Assembly: GCA_002436415.1 (NCBI GenBank)
Contig: DJMA01000045.1
Coordinates: 1-64,000 of the forward strand
Direction of reading: 5' to 3'
DNA length: 64,000 bases
Source of the DNA: Bdellovibrionaceae bacterium UBA6502
GTDB taxonomy: Bacteria > Bdellovibrionota > Bdellovibrionia > Bdellovibrionales > UBA840
Shown here: in pieces, positions 46,187 to 54,937 of the stretch
How the letters are laid out: each line of letters begins with the position of its first letter
How positions within the stretch are numbered: the first letter of the stretch is position 1
Program-made: the position numbers and the translations under genes
Notes under the pieces: model-generated
What the model was told of the DNA's origin: nothing
The model's database searches: none
What the model saw: only the letters and a program-made list of their open reading frames with translations

Positions 46187-46262
46187 GATTCAGTTCCTTT
46201 TAAAGAAAGATCTATTATTAAGTGAGTCGATCTAACTAAGACATTCGCCTAGCTCTAAACAC

Positions 46263-47024
46263 CTACTCTTTTGTGCAGTAGTTAGGCTTTGAAGCATTGG
46301 TATGGTAACAGGCCCAAATCTTTAGCTTTTTAGCCAGAAGCGCAGAGAAGTCTTTATACTTCTGGGTGAACTCCTTATGAAAATAAATGTAGGTTGGAAC
46401 AGTACCAGCATTTCCTAAATCAAAAATCTTATACTCAGGCTTGCTCTTGAAAAGTTTTTTTATATTAATTGGCGCTAAAAAGTAGTCTATTCTTGAATAC
46501 TTAAGCATTTTAAAGATCTGTTCAGGACTTTCCACATAAGTAACTGAGGATTCTTTCACACCAAAAGACTTTAGGTATTTTACCCCTAAAATGCTAGCGG
46601 TTTTCATCTCTGGGTTCTTCAAGAAGTAGTCTGAAGCCTTGGCCTTTGGGTGCTTATTGCTGTTGAAATACAAAACAAACTGTAGATTAGACATTTGTAT
46701 TTTCAAATTGGAAAGAGCTTCGGATTGGTCGTTCTCAACCTTTGCAAAGTCAATATCGATCCTAGACTCCTGCCAAAGTCGATTCCTTCGAGACCAACTT
46801 GTTTCAGATCTATCTACCTTTACTTTCTCTTTTTTTAGAAAGTCTTCGAAATGGCTTAATAGATTTTGATCAAAAAGCTCAAACTCAGCAGACAATTTGT
46901 TTTCGGCAAATCTCACTTCATAAGGCTTTTTTAGACTTACTGGCGCAGAGAAACCTACGCAATAAAAGCATTGAACAGTGAGAATAAAACTAAAAACTCT
47001 AAAAAATAACAAAAGAATCTCCAA
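46263..47024 (-). CDS. Periplasmic solute-binding-like protein (SBP family 3 fold)
   Basis: A 253-residue exported protein: signal peptide about 1-25, mature part with the two-lobed pattern of family 3 periplasmic binding proteins (PLBP-II), for example DFLKKEKVKVDRSETSWSRR near the first lobe and QIFKMLKYSRIDYFLAP in the second. Such orphan binding proteins often sense or scavenge ligands or modify partners; no transporter genes adjoin. The start is a TTG without a good ribosome site. It stands opposite to the two flagellin genes on either side. Confidence 0.65.
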   Translation of the reverse strand: MEILLLFFRVFSFILTVQCFYCVGFSAPVSLKKPYEVRFAENKLSAEFELFDQNLLSHFEDFLKKEKVKVDRSETSWSRRNRLWQESRIDIDFAKVENDQSEALSNLKIQMSNLQFVLYFNSNKHPKAKASDYFLKNPEMKTASILGVKYLKSFGVKESSVTYVESPEQIFKMLKYSRIDYFLAPINIKKLFKSKPEYKIFDLGNAGTVPTYIYFHKEFTQKYKDFSALLAKKLKIWACYHTNASKPNYCTKE

Positions 47025-47541
47025 TCCCTAATGGCATTCTGAGTCTATTACTAGAGCTCTAGTAAAGTTTGAACAACTCGTTGCGCGTGGCGCATTGAGA
47101 CTTTCAGACCTACTTTAATTTTTTTTAAATTTTTTTTTCAATTCATTCCCACGTAATTTCAGACACTAGACGCGCGCTGTTAAAAAAAACTAGACTTAAG
47201 CCCTAAAGTTTCCTGGACCTTCGTCGATGTAGTACATGAACACGTTGGAGCTCTCAATGCAGGTCTTTTACAGTCACGACTTCCATTGAAGATGTTCGCA
47301 GAAGATTAGTCACCTTCTAAAAGCATCAACTCCAAAAACAATTTATTAACCGCTTTTGGTTCTCTGTGGGAAACCCCAGGGTCGAGCACGAAGAAAGGCG
47401 AACAGTCTTTACATATGGATTAGTCCCCGCTTGTAAAACTGTGAAGCAGAAATCAGTAGTCCCAAACTTTTTGATTACTGCTGTCGCCGGCCTTCGACTC
47501 TCCGGTTAAGAGAACCCAAAGCACATTGATGGAGGCTTATA
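47025..47541. other. Divergent region with flagellin 3 promoter and long leader
   Basis: 517 bases. A sigma-28-like promoter at 47204-47230 leaves an unusually long leader of about 305 nt before flagellin 3. The leader has several GGA and hairpin-prone spots but no open frame of note. Confidence 0.55.
47204..47230 (+). promoter_or_regulatory. Sigma-28-like promoter of flagellin 3
   Basis: TAAAGTTT (47204-47211, full match), 11 bases, GTCGATGT (47223-47230). An additional TAAAGTTT at 47063-47070 has no matching -10 and was set aside. Confidence 0.8.
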
Positions 47542-48369
47542 ATGGGCTTAAGAATTAACACAAACGTTGCGTCAATCACTGCGCAAAACAAACTCGCTAA
47601 ACAGCAAAAAAGAATGGAACACTCTTTAGCAGCTTTATCATCAGGTAGTCGTATCGTTGACGCCGCAGATGATGCTGCAGGTCTGGCTATCTCTGAAAAC
47701 TTACGTGGACAGATTGCTGGTGTGAACGTAGCAAAAAGAAATGCTAGTAACGCCGTTTCTTTGATCCAAGTATCAGAGGGTGGACTGAACGAAATCAATA
47801 ATGTATTAATCCGCTTACGTGAGTTGGGTGTACAGGCAGCTTCGGATAACGTTTCAGACGTTGAAAGAAGTTTCTTGGACCAAGAGGCTCAACAGTTAAT
47901 CCAAGAGGCGGATCGTATCGCGAAAACAACAAAATTTGGTAACAAATCTTTATTAGATGGTAGTGGTGAGGAACTAGAGTTTCACGTAGGACCATTTGCC
48001 GGTGAAGATAATATTATTGGTTATCAAGTAACTGCGGATGCAACAGGTAGCGCGATCGGTTATGAAGGAATTTCTGTAACAGATAAAGATGCCGCTCGTG
48101 ATTCCCTACAACAGGTCGATGATTCATTGATTAAAATTGGTGAGCTAAGAGCCGATTTTGGTGCGGTACAATCGAGAATGAATATTACCGTTACAAACTT
48201 AAATACTCAGTATGAAAACTTGAACGCTGCAAACTCTCGCTTAAGAGATACAGACGTAGCTTTCGAAACTGCTGAACTAGCATCAGCACAAATTTTACAA
48301 CAGGCAGCAGTTGGAGTGTTAGCTCAGGCCAATGGCGTGAACAACTCAGCACTAAGACTACTCGCTTAA
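47542..48369 (+). CDS. Flagellin (paralogue 3)
   Basis: Filament subunit of 275 residues. The N-terminus LRINTNVASITAQNKLAKQQ, SGSRIVDAADDAAGLAISENLRGQ and the C-terminus ILQQAAVGVLAQANGVNNSALRLLA all match the canonical ends, and of the three it is closest to typical flagellin. GGAGG lies before the ATG after a leader of about 305 nt. Two or three stacked terminators follow, as expected of a highly expressed gene. Confidence 0.97.
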   Translation: MGLRINTNVASITAQNKLAKQQKRMEHSLAALSSGSRIVDAADDAAGLAISENLRGQIAGVNVAKRNASNAVSLIQVSEGGLNEINNVLIRLRELGVQAASDNVSDVERSFLDQEAQQLIQEADRIAKTTKFGNKSLLDGSGEELEFHVGPFAGEDNIIGYQVTADATGSAIGYEGISVTDKDAARDSLQQVDDSLIKIGELRADFGAVQSRMNITVTNLNTQYENLNAANSRLRDTDVAFETAELASAQILQQAAVGVLAQANGVNNSALRLLA

Positions 48370-48386
48370 TATTCCAAAGAACTTTT

Positions 48387-48444
48387 AAAGACTTCCTACC
48401 ACAACTAGGGGTAGGGCACCCAAACAACATGATGGAAGTCTTTT
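48387..48444 (+). terminator. First terminator of flagellin 3
   Basis: AAAGACTTCC (48387-48396) and GGAAGTCTTT (48434-48443) pair perfectly, an inner CTACC/GGTAG pair narrows the loop, and TTTT closes it. Confidence 0.7.
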
Positions 48445-48459
48445 AACCGAATTTTATTA

Positions 48460-48487
48460 GAGTGTGTCCCCGCAATATGACAATGCT
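48460..48487 (+). repeat. Dispersed inverted repeat, copy B, in a hairpin
   Basis: GAGTGTGTCCCC, 7 bases, GACAATGCTC: reverse complement of copy A at 45293-45315 with an insertion of 7 bases. It lies inside a hairpin ATTAGAG/CTCTAAT (48456-48462, 48486-48492) followed by TTTT, so this copy may serve as a second terminator. Confidence 0.7.
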
Positions 48488-48502
48488 CTAATTTTTAAGC
48501 CC

Positions 48503-48538
48503 CCCCTGAGTTTCCCACAAGCTCAGGGGATTTTTTTT
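48503..48538 (+). terminator. Main terminator after flagellin 3
   Basis: CCCCTGAG (48503-48510) and CTCAGGGG (48522-48529), then A and eight T residues (48531-48538). Confidence 0.92.
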
Positions 48539-48662
48539 GCTAAATTTAACAACTTCATTGCTCCCAATCTTTGAAATTAGATTATTCGCACCCAAGATCA
48601 CTATTCCAAATTTTAAATTTGATAGTCTAAGAACTCAACTCGATTAACAGGTGTTTTAATCT

Positions 48663-48995
48663 CTAAAAACTTCTCTGCAAGTAGACAACAGGAAGACTAG
48701 CTACTAGCCAAATCGCTACAGAAATCATTAATGATTTCTGAAAAGAGAATCGGTCGATACTAAAGTACATACTTGCTAGGTATATTAAATAAGGAATCAA
48801 AGACATCATACAGATCAAAATTGATTTTTTTAAGTCCGTAGGCCCTCGATCATTGAAAATTATACTTTGACTAAAGATAGCGAATACTGGCACAAGGGGT
48901 AATATTCCTGCGATTAAAAAAGATTTTGTCTTTGAAAGTAAGCTAATCGCTAAAACTATAAAAACTGATATTATGACTTTATATAGATGCTCCAT
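48663..48995 (-). CDS. glpM: GlpM-like inner-membrane protein
   Basis: A small membrane protein of 110 residues with four hydrophobic segments. Sequence such as LSKTKSFLIAGILPLVPVFAIFSQSI and SLIPYLIYLASMYF matches E. coli GlpM (109 residues) over its whole length. Its role is poorly understood; it was first linked to membrane glycerol-3-phosphate metabolism in Pseudomonas. Single gene on the minus strand. Confidence 0.8.
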   Translation of the reverse strand: MEHLYKVIISVFIVLAISLLSKTKSFLIAGILPLVPVFAIFSQSIIFNDRGPTDLKKSILICMMSLIPYLIYLASMYFSIDRFSFQKSLMISVAIWLVASLPVVYLQRSF

Positions 48996-49268
48996 ACACC
49001 AATGTTGTTCAAAAAATATACCACTCCCTAAAAGCTATGATTTTAGGAAACAACAAATACACCTATTCAATTTTTCAGGATAGAAGCAAAATTTGTCATT
49101 TCAAAAAGGCCTTAACTACTTGAAGCTTCGAATTTGGCTCCCCAAAGTTAAAAAAACGATTCGCGCTTGATCAGAAAAAATATTGATTTTTAAAAGGAAA
49201 AATAAAATTGAAGTTTTTAGGTAGATTTTAATTTTAAATACAAAGCTGAGAATAGTACCAACACCGGC

Positions 49269-49580
49269 TCAAACCCTACGACTAAAGCGTCCTTTGTAGA
49301 TAAAATCATCCTCAAAGCTTGCGATGGATTCATAAGCTCTTATGGCGCGAATTCTTTTCTTACCGGTAACCTTGGCCTGACGTTTTCTGGATCTAGCGAC
49401 AAAGTCAATAAGGTGCCCCATGCGCGAAGGATCTTCCTTGGCGGAGTCTTTACTTTCTTCGGGGCGCTCTTTTACAATGGACTGCACCCTGAAGTCAGTT
49501 TTTACTTTTTTAGCCTCTTCCGACTTGTCTGGCTCTTGAACCTCAGAGACGGTTGAGTTTCCTAAGTCACTTATCTTCAT
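49269..49580 (-). CDS. Small charged protein, function unknown
   Basis: A 103-residue cytoplasmic product. The N-terminal half is Glu/Lys-rich and looks disordered; the C-terminal half is basic (RSRKRQAKVTGKKRIRAIRA). No family recognised. The ribosome site is weak. It is divergent from the truC-like gene. Confidence 0.6.
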   Translation of the reverse strand: MKISDLGNSTVSEVQEPDKSEEAKKVKTDFRVQSIVKERPEESKDSAKEDPSRMGHLIDFVARSRKRQAKVTGKKRIRAIRAYESIASFEDDFIYKGRFSRRV

Positions 49581-49682
49581 AATTTCTCACTTAGTTAATT
49601 ATATCAGTTACTTGATGCGCTGGGTTATTTTCTATGGTAAGCCTTCTATAATTAGGTTATTTTGCTGTTCTGGAGAGTTGGA

Positions 49683-50435
49683 ATGTCTCAAAATGGAACG
49701 AAAAATCAAAGTGATACAATGACAGCATTAGAAATGGTTTTTGAAACTGAAGATTATTTGGTGGTAAATAAGCCATCTGGATTGTTGGTTCATAGGACTC
49801 AGTTAGATTTTCATGAAACAGAGTTCTTACTACAAAGAGTACGGGACTATGTTGGTTCTCATGTTTATCCCCTACACCGCTTAGATAAAGCTACCAGTGG
49901 CCTAGTATTATTCGCTAAAAAACCAGAGGTCGTCAGTCTTTTTCAAAAGCTATGGGACGAAAACAAAATTGAAAAAGGCTACAAAGCATTGATCCGTGGA
50001 TGGTTGCTAGAACCAATGACGATCAATCACCCTCTAGAGCAAATGGCCAAGAAGAAAGACCAAAAAACGAAAGCCCACGCCGAAAAAAAAGAAGCCATAA
50101 GTTTTGTAAAACCTTTGCAGCACTATGAATGGGACCGCGCTTTTTCTAAATTCGAAAAACAGAGATACAGTCTTGTTGAAGTCAGAATAGAAACAGGAAG
50201 AAAGCACCAAATTCGTAGACACCTTAGCCATATCAGGCACCCTATTTTAGGTGATTCAAATTATGGAGATAACAAGCACAATCGAGAGATTAATACTGCC
50301 TTTGATAATCCCGGTTTACTTTTACAAAGTGATCGATTGAGCTTTGTCTGTCCCTTTAGCCAAAAAGAGATTTCTCTAAATTTGGAATTAGATTCTCGCT
50401 TTCAAAAAATCCTTGGTAAATTGGACAAAAAATAA
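49683..50435 (+). CDS. truC: tRNA pseudouridine synthase TruC-like (RluA family)
   Basis: Converts a uridine in RNA to pseudouridine; the family member TruC modifies U65 of tRNA. 250 residues. The catalytic HRLDKATSG (Asp near 67) is present, NKPSGLLVHR and RVRDYVGSHV follow the TruC pattern, and ETGRKHQIRRHLSHIRHPILGD completes the C-terminal RluA block. The ATG at 49683 has GGAGAG upstream; in-frame codons before it lack one. Confidence 0.88.
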   Translation: MSQNGTKNQSDTMTALEMVFETEDYLVVNKPSGLLVHRTQLDFHETEFLLQRVRDYVGSHVYPLHRLDKATSGLVLFAKKPEVVSLFQKLWDENKIEKGYKALIRGWLLEPMTINHPLEQMAKKKDQKTKAHAEKKEAISFVKPLQHYEWDRAFSKFEKQRYSLVEVRIETGRKHQIRRHLSHIRHPILGDSNYGDNKHNREINTAFDNPGLLLQSDRLSFVCPFSQKEISLNLELDSRFQKILGKLDKK

Positions 50436-50685
50436 AGAAATCAAAGTTTCTCACAACTAAGCTACTGAAATCGAAAACTGATATTCCATAGCTTGTTAAC
50501 TTCAGCAAAGAGTTTCTAATTGTAATTTTAATGACTGAATCTCCATTTACGGTGCAAGCCCCTGGATAACTATATCTTCTTTCAGCTGTACAATGAAAAA
50601 AAGCATTAGAAATCGATTTACCTGATTCGACATAAATCCCCTTTTTAGCGGTGACAATCCTCGGCTCAATCCAAAATATCGACAT
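50356..50685 (-). CDS. Possible small protein, unknown
   Basis: A 109-residue open frame mostly in the gap after truC and overlapping its 3' end by 80 bases. The first 70 residues contain two Cys and a beta-like pattern, the last part is Phe-rich. No ribosome site at good spacing. It could be a chance frame. Confidence 0.3.
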   Translation of the reverse strand: MSIFWIEPRIVTAKKGIYVESGKSISNAFFHCTAERRYSYPGACTVNGDSVIKITIRNSLLKLTSYGISVFDFSSLVVRNFDFFIFCPIYQGFFESENLIPNLEKSLFG

Positions 50686-50802
50686 GCCATAATTTCCCTA
50701 CTGATACCGAAAAATCACGATTTTATCTAATAATTTAAGGGATTTAGGTGGTTTTCTTCAAGCGGTACACTTTATGCTTTTATTAAGGCTGAGGTGAGAA
50801 AA
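50436..50802. other. Gap between truC-like gene and charged-repeat protein
   Basis: 367 bases. Apart from the doubtful minus-strand ORF nothing is recognised; the ribosome-binding site GAGGTGAG of the next gene lies at its right end. Confidence 0.4.
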
Positions 50803-51966
50803 ATGAGACTAGATAAAAAACAAATCTTTATAGCACTGGCACTAATCCTAAGCTTTGCTTTGGGGAAAGTTCTATTATCTCCTAGCTCAAAACCAACGAC
50901 TCAAAAGAGACAATTTCTCGATGAAGACGATGGAAAGATGAAACTATTCACCGAGAAGGATCTATACAAAAACCAAAATTTTAGCGATGAAATTGATCGC
51001 CTAAGAACTGTAGATTTTAAAAACACTCCTAAGAAAAAATCAAAAGCCAGTTCAAAAGTAGCTAAAATTGACAGTAAGAAAAAGAAGAAAAAGTTAAAAC
51101 GAGCAACAAAGAAAAACTTAAAAAAGAAAAAGAAGAAAGGCTTAGACAAAGATAAAACTGAAGAAGAGGAAGAAGTTGCCGAAGAAGATATCCTAGACGA
51201 AGAAGAATTCGAAGAAGAAGAGGAGCAACTTGCAGCCGATGGATATGTATTACAAGAACAAGGCCCGCAATCTAGTAATGATTGGTTAAACCTGCTGTTA
51301 AATGACCCTAGTGATATTAATTTCCAACTTTTTTACGAAGCTTATAAAAGTGGTGAAATTAATGAAGCCAACTTCTATACAACTCTTAGTGAGTTAATAG
51401 CCAGTCGCCAAAAACAAGCTGTATTAAAAAGTATGGAAATCGCTTCAGAGATCACCTCTGCGCAAGCCTTTATATTAATTTCGACAGAACTTGCCAGTAG
51501 TGATTCCCCGCTTAGTTCAAGTGAAAAGAAGTCCTTCTACCAAGTTCAACTAGCTTACAACTCTTCTGAAGAGGGACTCAAAGCCCTTCGCTCTGTAATC
51601 TATTATGTAGAAGAAGAAGACGCTATGAAACAATCTGCAATTCTATTAACAGAAGCAGCCGTTCGCGATTTAGATAGTGGTAGTAGCGGGTCCTCTAATT
51701 CAAGAACTCGCGTGGCCGACACCAGCTCAACAAACTCTGACTCTACAACAAGATCAAGAGACGAGGCACTAACCCAAGGCTCTTCCGACTCAAATAATTT
51801 AAGTTTCTACATTTCTTTATATCGAGTGATCCAGTCTCAAAGCTCTAATTTTGTTAACAATGCAGATTACATTTCAGATTGGGCAACACTATCTTCTTAT
51901 CTAAGTCAGAACCTAGATCTTAGCATCGATAGTCAGTCTGGCAGATCAAGAGTCGCCAATCTATAA
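50803..51966 (+). CDS. Membrane-anchored charge-segregated protein, function unknown
   Basis: A 387-residue protein with one N-terminal helix (about 8-26). Then comes a strongly basic run (about 80-115, almost only Lys/Arg), directly followed by an acidic run (about 120-150, almost only Glu/Asp), then a helical domain (about 165-285) and a Ser/Thr/Asn-rich tail. No family recognised. The opposed charge blocks could make intramolecular contacts or bind nucleic acid. It could be an envelope protein facing either side. GAGGTGAG supports the ATG at 50803. Confidence 0.75.
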   Translation: MRLDKKQIFIALALILSFALGKVLLSPSSKPTTQKRQFLDEDDGKMKLFTEKDLYKNQNFSDEIDRLRTVDFKNTPKKKSKASSKVAKIDSKKKKKKLKRATKKNLKKKKKKGLDKDKTEEEEEVAEEDILDEEEFEEEEEQLAADGYVLQEQGPQSSNDWLNLLLNDPSDINFQLFYEAYKSGEINEANFYTTLSELIASRQKQAVLKSMEIASEITSAQAFILISTELASSDSPLSSSEKKSFYQVQLAYNSSEEGLKALRSVIYYVEEEDAMKQSAILLTEAAVRDLDSGSSGSSNSRTRVADTSSTNSDSTTRSRDEALTQGSSDSNNLSFYISLYRVIQSQSSNFVNNADYISDWATLSSYLSQNLDLSIDSQSGRSRVANL

Positions 51967-52045
51967 TATTCAATGAACTCAAGAGAAAAGACATTCTCTT
52001 GAGGCGATGAATAATTAAAAATTGAATCTAGTGCTTTGAAGCTAG

Positions 52046-52762
52046 TTAGTAACGATAGCCTAGCTTTAAACTAAAATGAGTAATGGTGTAACGATTCACC
52101 TCAAGCGCTACAAAGATGGGACGAAAATGATAAACACCACCAAGACGCAAATGCAGATCGGTTGCATTGTTTCGTTCACTATCGGTACTATCGGTTAAAT
52201 CAGAGGTAAAAATACTTTTGGATGATACCCGGCCAACCCCTAAATAAACTCCCGCATCAGTAAAATTTAAACCAGCATCAATTAAAAAACCTTCAGTATC
52301 ACCGGTCACTTCATTATTAAAATTGCTAGAACTTATATGTAGGTTTAAGGCTATCACCAACGGAATTCTTTCGGATTCATAAAATCCCCAACGCAGCATT
52401 GCTCCGTAGAGCCCAACAGATGTATCACCGCTATAAACCCCAAAATTTAGGAACAAATCCACGTTTTTATAGAGACCTTTTCCAATATTAAAAGCAGGAT
52501 AATACAAAGTTCTGCCATCCGCCGTGCCGTCTCCATAATCTTGAAAATCAGAGGTGGGTAGACTCTCTAAAATAATACCGTATTCTAAACCTTCGTAACC
52601 ACCTAAAGGATAGGGGTCAGACAAGAGTTTCATTGCTGTGGAATGCCCCGCTCTTCTAGTGATGCTTTCTCGATTCGACTTGTTTAGGTTTGCAGAAAAT
52701 ATTTTTGCAGAAGATTGGTAGGAAAATAATAAGCTCAAAAAGATGAAAAGAAAATTCTTCAT
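52046..52762 (-). CDS. Outer-membrane beta-barrel protein, function unknown
   Basis: A 238-residue product with a signal peptide (about 1-19, ending SSAKI) and alternating beta-strand pattern to the terminal LGYRY, whose last residue is aromatic as in BAM substrates. The size would fit an 8-10 strand barrel. It is the last gene of the run that starts with prmA, one base after rfaE2, so co-expression with envelope functions is likely. Confidence 0.75.
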   Translation of the reverse strand: MKNFLFIFLSLLFSYQSSAKIFSANLNKSNRESITRRAGHSTAMKLLSDPYPLGGYEGLEYGIILESLPTSDFQDYGDGTADGRTLYYPAFNIGKGLYKNVDLFLNFGVYSGDTSVGLYGAMLRWGFYESERIPLVIALNLHISSSNFNNEVTGDTEGFLIDAGLNFTDAGVYLGVGRVSSKSIFTSDLTDSTDSERNNATDLHLRLGGVYHFRPIFVALEVNRYTITHFSLKLGYRY

Positions 52763-52763
52763 C

Positions 52764-53252
52764 TTAAACTCCTAAAGAGTCTTTTACCTGTTGAGTGATA
52801 ATATCAACGATGTTGGTTGTAGATCGTCCTTCGACAAATTTTAAACTCTTCACTTCACCGCCACGCTCTAATACAAAATCAGACCCAACGATTTGCTCGG
52901 GTTTCCAGTCCCCACCCTTTACTAGCACATCGGGCTTTACCGCTTTTATCAAATCAATGGGAGTTTCATCAGAAAATAAACATACATAATCAATGCAGCC
53001 TAAGCCGGCCAAAATAAATGCACGATCATCTTCTTTCTGGATTGGCCTAGTAGGTCCTTTTAAGCCTCTAACGCTAGAGTCAGAGTTTAAACCTAAAACC
53101 AAAAGCTCCCCTTGCTCTTTTGCTTCTTGCAAATAAGCCACATGGCCTGCGTGTAAAAGATCAAAGCAGCCATTGGTAAAAACCACTTTTTGGCTGCCTC
53201 TAATATTTTGAAATTCATTTTGAAAAAAATCTGTTGAAACTACTCTACCCAT
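52764..53252 (-). CDS. rfaE2: D-glycero-beta-D-manno-heptose 1-phosphate adenylyltransferase
   Basis: Makes ADP-heptose for LPS core sugars. 162 residues, the stand-alone adenylyltransferase half of HldE. Recognised from VVFTNGCFDLLHAGHVAYLQ, GLNSDSSVRGLKGPTRP, VKGGDW and EGRSTTNIVDII. TAATG overlap with the RDD gene. No kinase half (hldA/rfaE1) is in the window. ADP-heptose is also the usual donor of GT9 enzymes, two of which are coded at 32-36 kb. Confidence 0.95.
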   Translation of the reverse strand: MGRVVSTDFFQNEFQNIRGSQKVVFTNGCFDLLHAGHVAYLQEAKEQGELLVLGLNSDSSVRGLKGPTRPIQKEDDRAFILAGLGCIDYVCLFSDETPIDLIKAVKPDVLVKGGDWKPEQIVGSDFVLERGGEVKSLKFVEGRSTTNIVDIITQQVKDSLGV

Positions 53253-54154
53253 TACTCGTCAAACTCATACAATGATAAACCAGAGATAGAACCCAATAAG
53301 TCTTTTCTAAAAATAACGGATAAGAAAGGAAGTAAAACAAAGCCAAAAAGCAAGTTTACTAAAAAGCGCATCGCAACTTTTACCGGATACCAAGTTGATC
53401 TTTGTTGATCAGGACTCCCCAGTTGAATGTCTAAAGCCCAATCTCCTAAAGTCATTCCAAAGAAACTTCTTGAGATCACAATGTACAAAAAGCAAGAAGA
53501 CAAAAAGATCAAACCAAGGCTCAATTGAGTCATTGGGTCTTGATAATTTGTTCTTACGATTTGAAAAACATCTAGTTTTGTTACTAATAACAAACTACTT
53601 AAAAATAAATTTACAACTCCAAAGATCACAACAAAGTCAATCGCACCAGCAAATAGGTTACCACAATGTTTTTTCGGCCCCATTGATTCTGTTGAAGCAT
53701 TGATATCTGCCTTTTCCTGGTTTACACGCTCTTCAATCTTTCGAATCTCATCAAGATTTTGTTTGATCCCCACACTAGCGACTGGATCTTCCAAAGGACG
53801 CTCTACGATGGAACTCGCTTTTTTCTGAACGTCATCGCGAGGCAAAGTCTTACTCAGTTGCGCCTTTTTCTGTAATTCCAAGCGAACCTTATCTACATCA
53901 AATTCGTCAGCTAATAGATCAAGGCTTGGTTTACGATAACTAACTACATTTTGTTGCAAGCTTTTGTCGTTTAAGATTTTTTGACTAGATACACTTATAT
54001 CCTCAGTCGCGTCAGAGGAGTCACTAAAATCGATTTCGGGCAACTCAATGTCGTTTTCCCACTCGATGCTCTTTAAAGCCGATTCATCGATTTGTAACTT
54101 ATTTTTATGAAATCCAAGCCCTTTGGTAATTGGGCGGAATTCGATTTCACTCAT
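53252..54154 (-). CDS. RDD-family membrane protein with acidic N-terminal extension
   Basis: A 300-residue protein. Residues about 1-165 are acidic, soluble and probably disordered; about 167-290 hold the RDD domain with Arg/Asp-type helices (AGAIDFVVIFGVVNLFLSS, FFGMTLGDWALDIQL). RDD proteins are small transport or stress-linked membrane proteins without a firm function. GAGGGAG precedes the ATG. It lies between rsmE and rfaE2. Confidence 0.87.
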   Translation of the reverse strand: MSEIEFRPITKGLGFHKNKLQIDESALKSIEWENDIELPEIDFSDSSDATEDISVSSQKILNDKSLQQNVVSYRKPSLDLLADEFDVDKVRLELQKKAQLSKTLPRDDVQKKASSIVERPLEDPVASVGIKQNLDEIRKIEERVNQEKADINASTESMGPKKHCGNLFAGAIDFVVIFGVVNLFLSSLLLVTKLDVFQIVRTNYQDPMTQLSLGLIFLSSCFLYIVISRSFFGMTLGDWALDIQLGSPDQQRSTWYPVKVAMRFLVNLLFGFVLLPFLSVIFRKDLLGSISGLSLYEFDE

Positions 54155-54181
54155 GTTTTCTCCCTCGCACGCTAACTAACA

Positions 54182-54937
54182 CTAAGTCCAGTCAAACAAC
54201 TCCATTTCATACTTTATGACGCTGATCAGGGTGACGCAAGCCGTTTCGACCCGCAATACTTGTGGACCTAGACTTACCGGATCTAGTTTGTTTTCAATGC
54301 ATTTTTCTAGCTCTTCTTGGGAAAATCCCCCTTCAGAACCCACCAATAATGCTATTTCTGAGGCATTATGATAGCTTTCAGCCTTTAAAGCCTGCTTTAG
54401 GCCCAATTTAGACTCACCCTCATATGCAAATAGACCCACTGTAGACGGATTCTGGTTAATTTGATCAAGCATCGCGTCAAAGTCTATGCCTTGGTTTAGT
54501 TCTAATTTTTCGGCCCGAGCCGATTGCTGACAGGCTCCTTCAATGATTTTTTGTAAACGTTTTTGCTTTTCCACCAGCAAAGACTTCTTTTTTGTAAACG
54601 AAAAGTCTGAAAACACGGGCGTAATGCTTTTAACCCCAAGTTCCACGGCTTTTTCCACAATCCACTCAAACTTAGCCATTTTAGGCATCGATAAGTACAG
54701 ATGAATGTAAGGTTGGGGAATCTTAGGAAGTTCTCGTTGCTCTTTGATTAAGGCAATTGCAACTTTCTTAGCTACGTCTTTCAACTCAACAAAGTAAGCC
54801 ATTCCATCACCAATGATGATTTCAAAATGGGCGCCCTCTTCCATACGACAAACGCCACAAATGTGTTTAAAGGAATCTCCTTCAATGACGAATTGGCTTT
54901 CTTGTTTGGCCCCTTCGGGCAACCAAAACCTACGCAA
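54182..54937 (-). CDS. rsmE: 16S rRNA (uracil-1498-N3)-methyltransferase RsmE
   Basis: Methylates U1498 of 16S rRNA. 251 residues, SPOUT fold with the knot motif LLVGSEGGFSQEEL and LGPQVLRVETACVTLI near the C-terminus; LSMPKMAKFEWIVEKAVELGV in the middle is also typical. The start codon is TTG with GGAGAA upstream; it overlaps the end of prmA by 8 bases, as often for this pair. Confidence 0.95.
   Translation of the reverse strand: MRRFWLPEGAKQESQFVIEGDSFKHICGVCRMEEGAHFEIIIGDGMAYFVELKDVAKKVAIALIKEQRELPKIPQPYIHLYLSMPKMAKFEWIVEKAVELGVKSITPVFSDFSFTKKKSLLVEKQKRLQKIIEGACQQSARAEKLELNQGIDFDAMLDQINQNPSTVGLFAYEGESKLGLKQALKAESYHNASEIALLVGSEGGFSQEELEKCIENKLDPVSLGPQVLRVETACVTLISVIKYEMELFDWT

Noticed and set aside
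47063..47070. Extra TAAAGTTT upstream of flagellin 3
   Set aside because: No -10 element at 11-nt spacing; the copy at 47204 has one.
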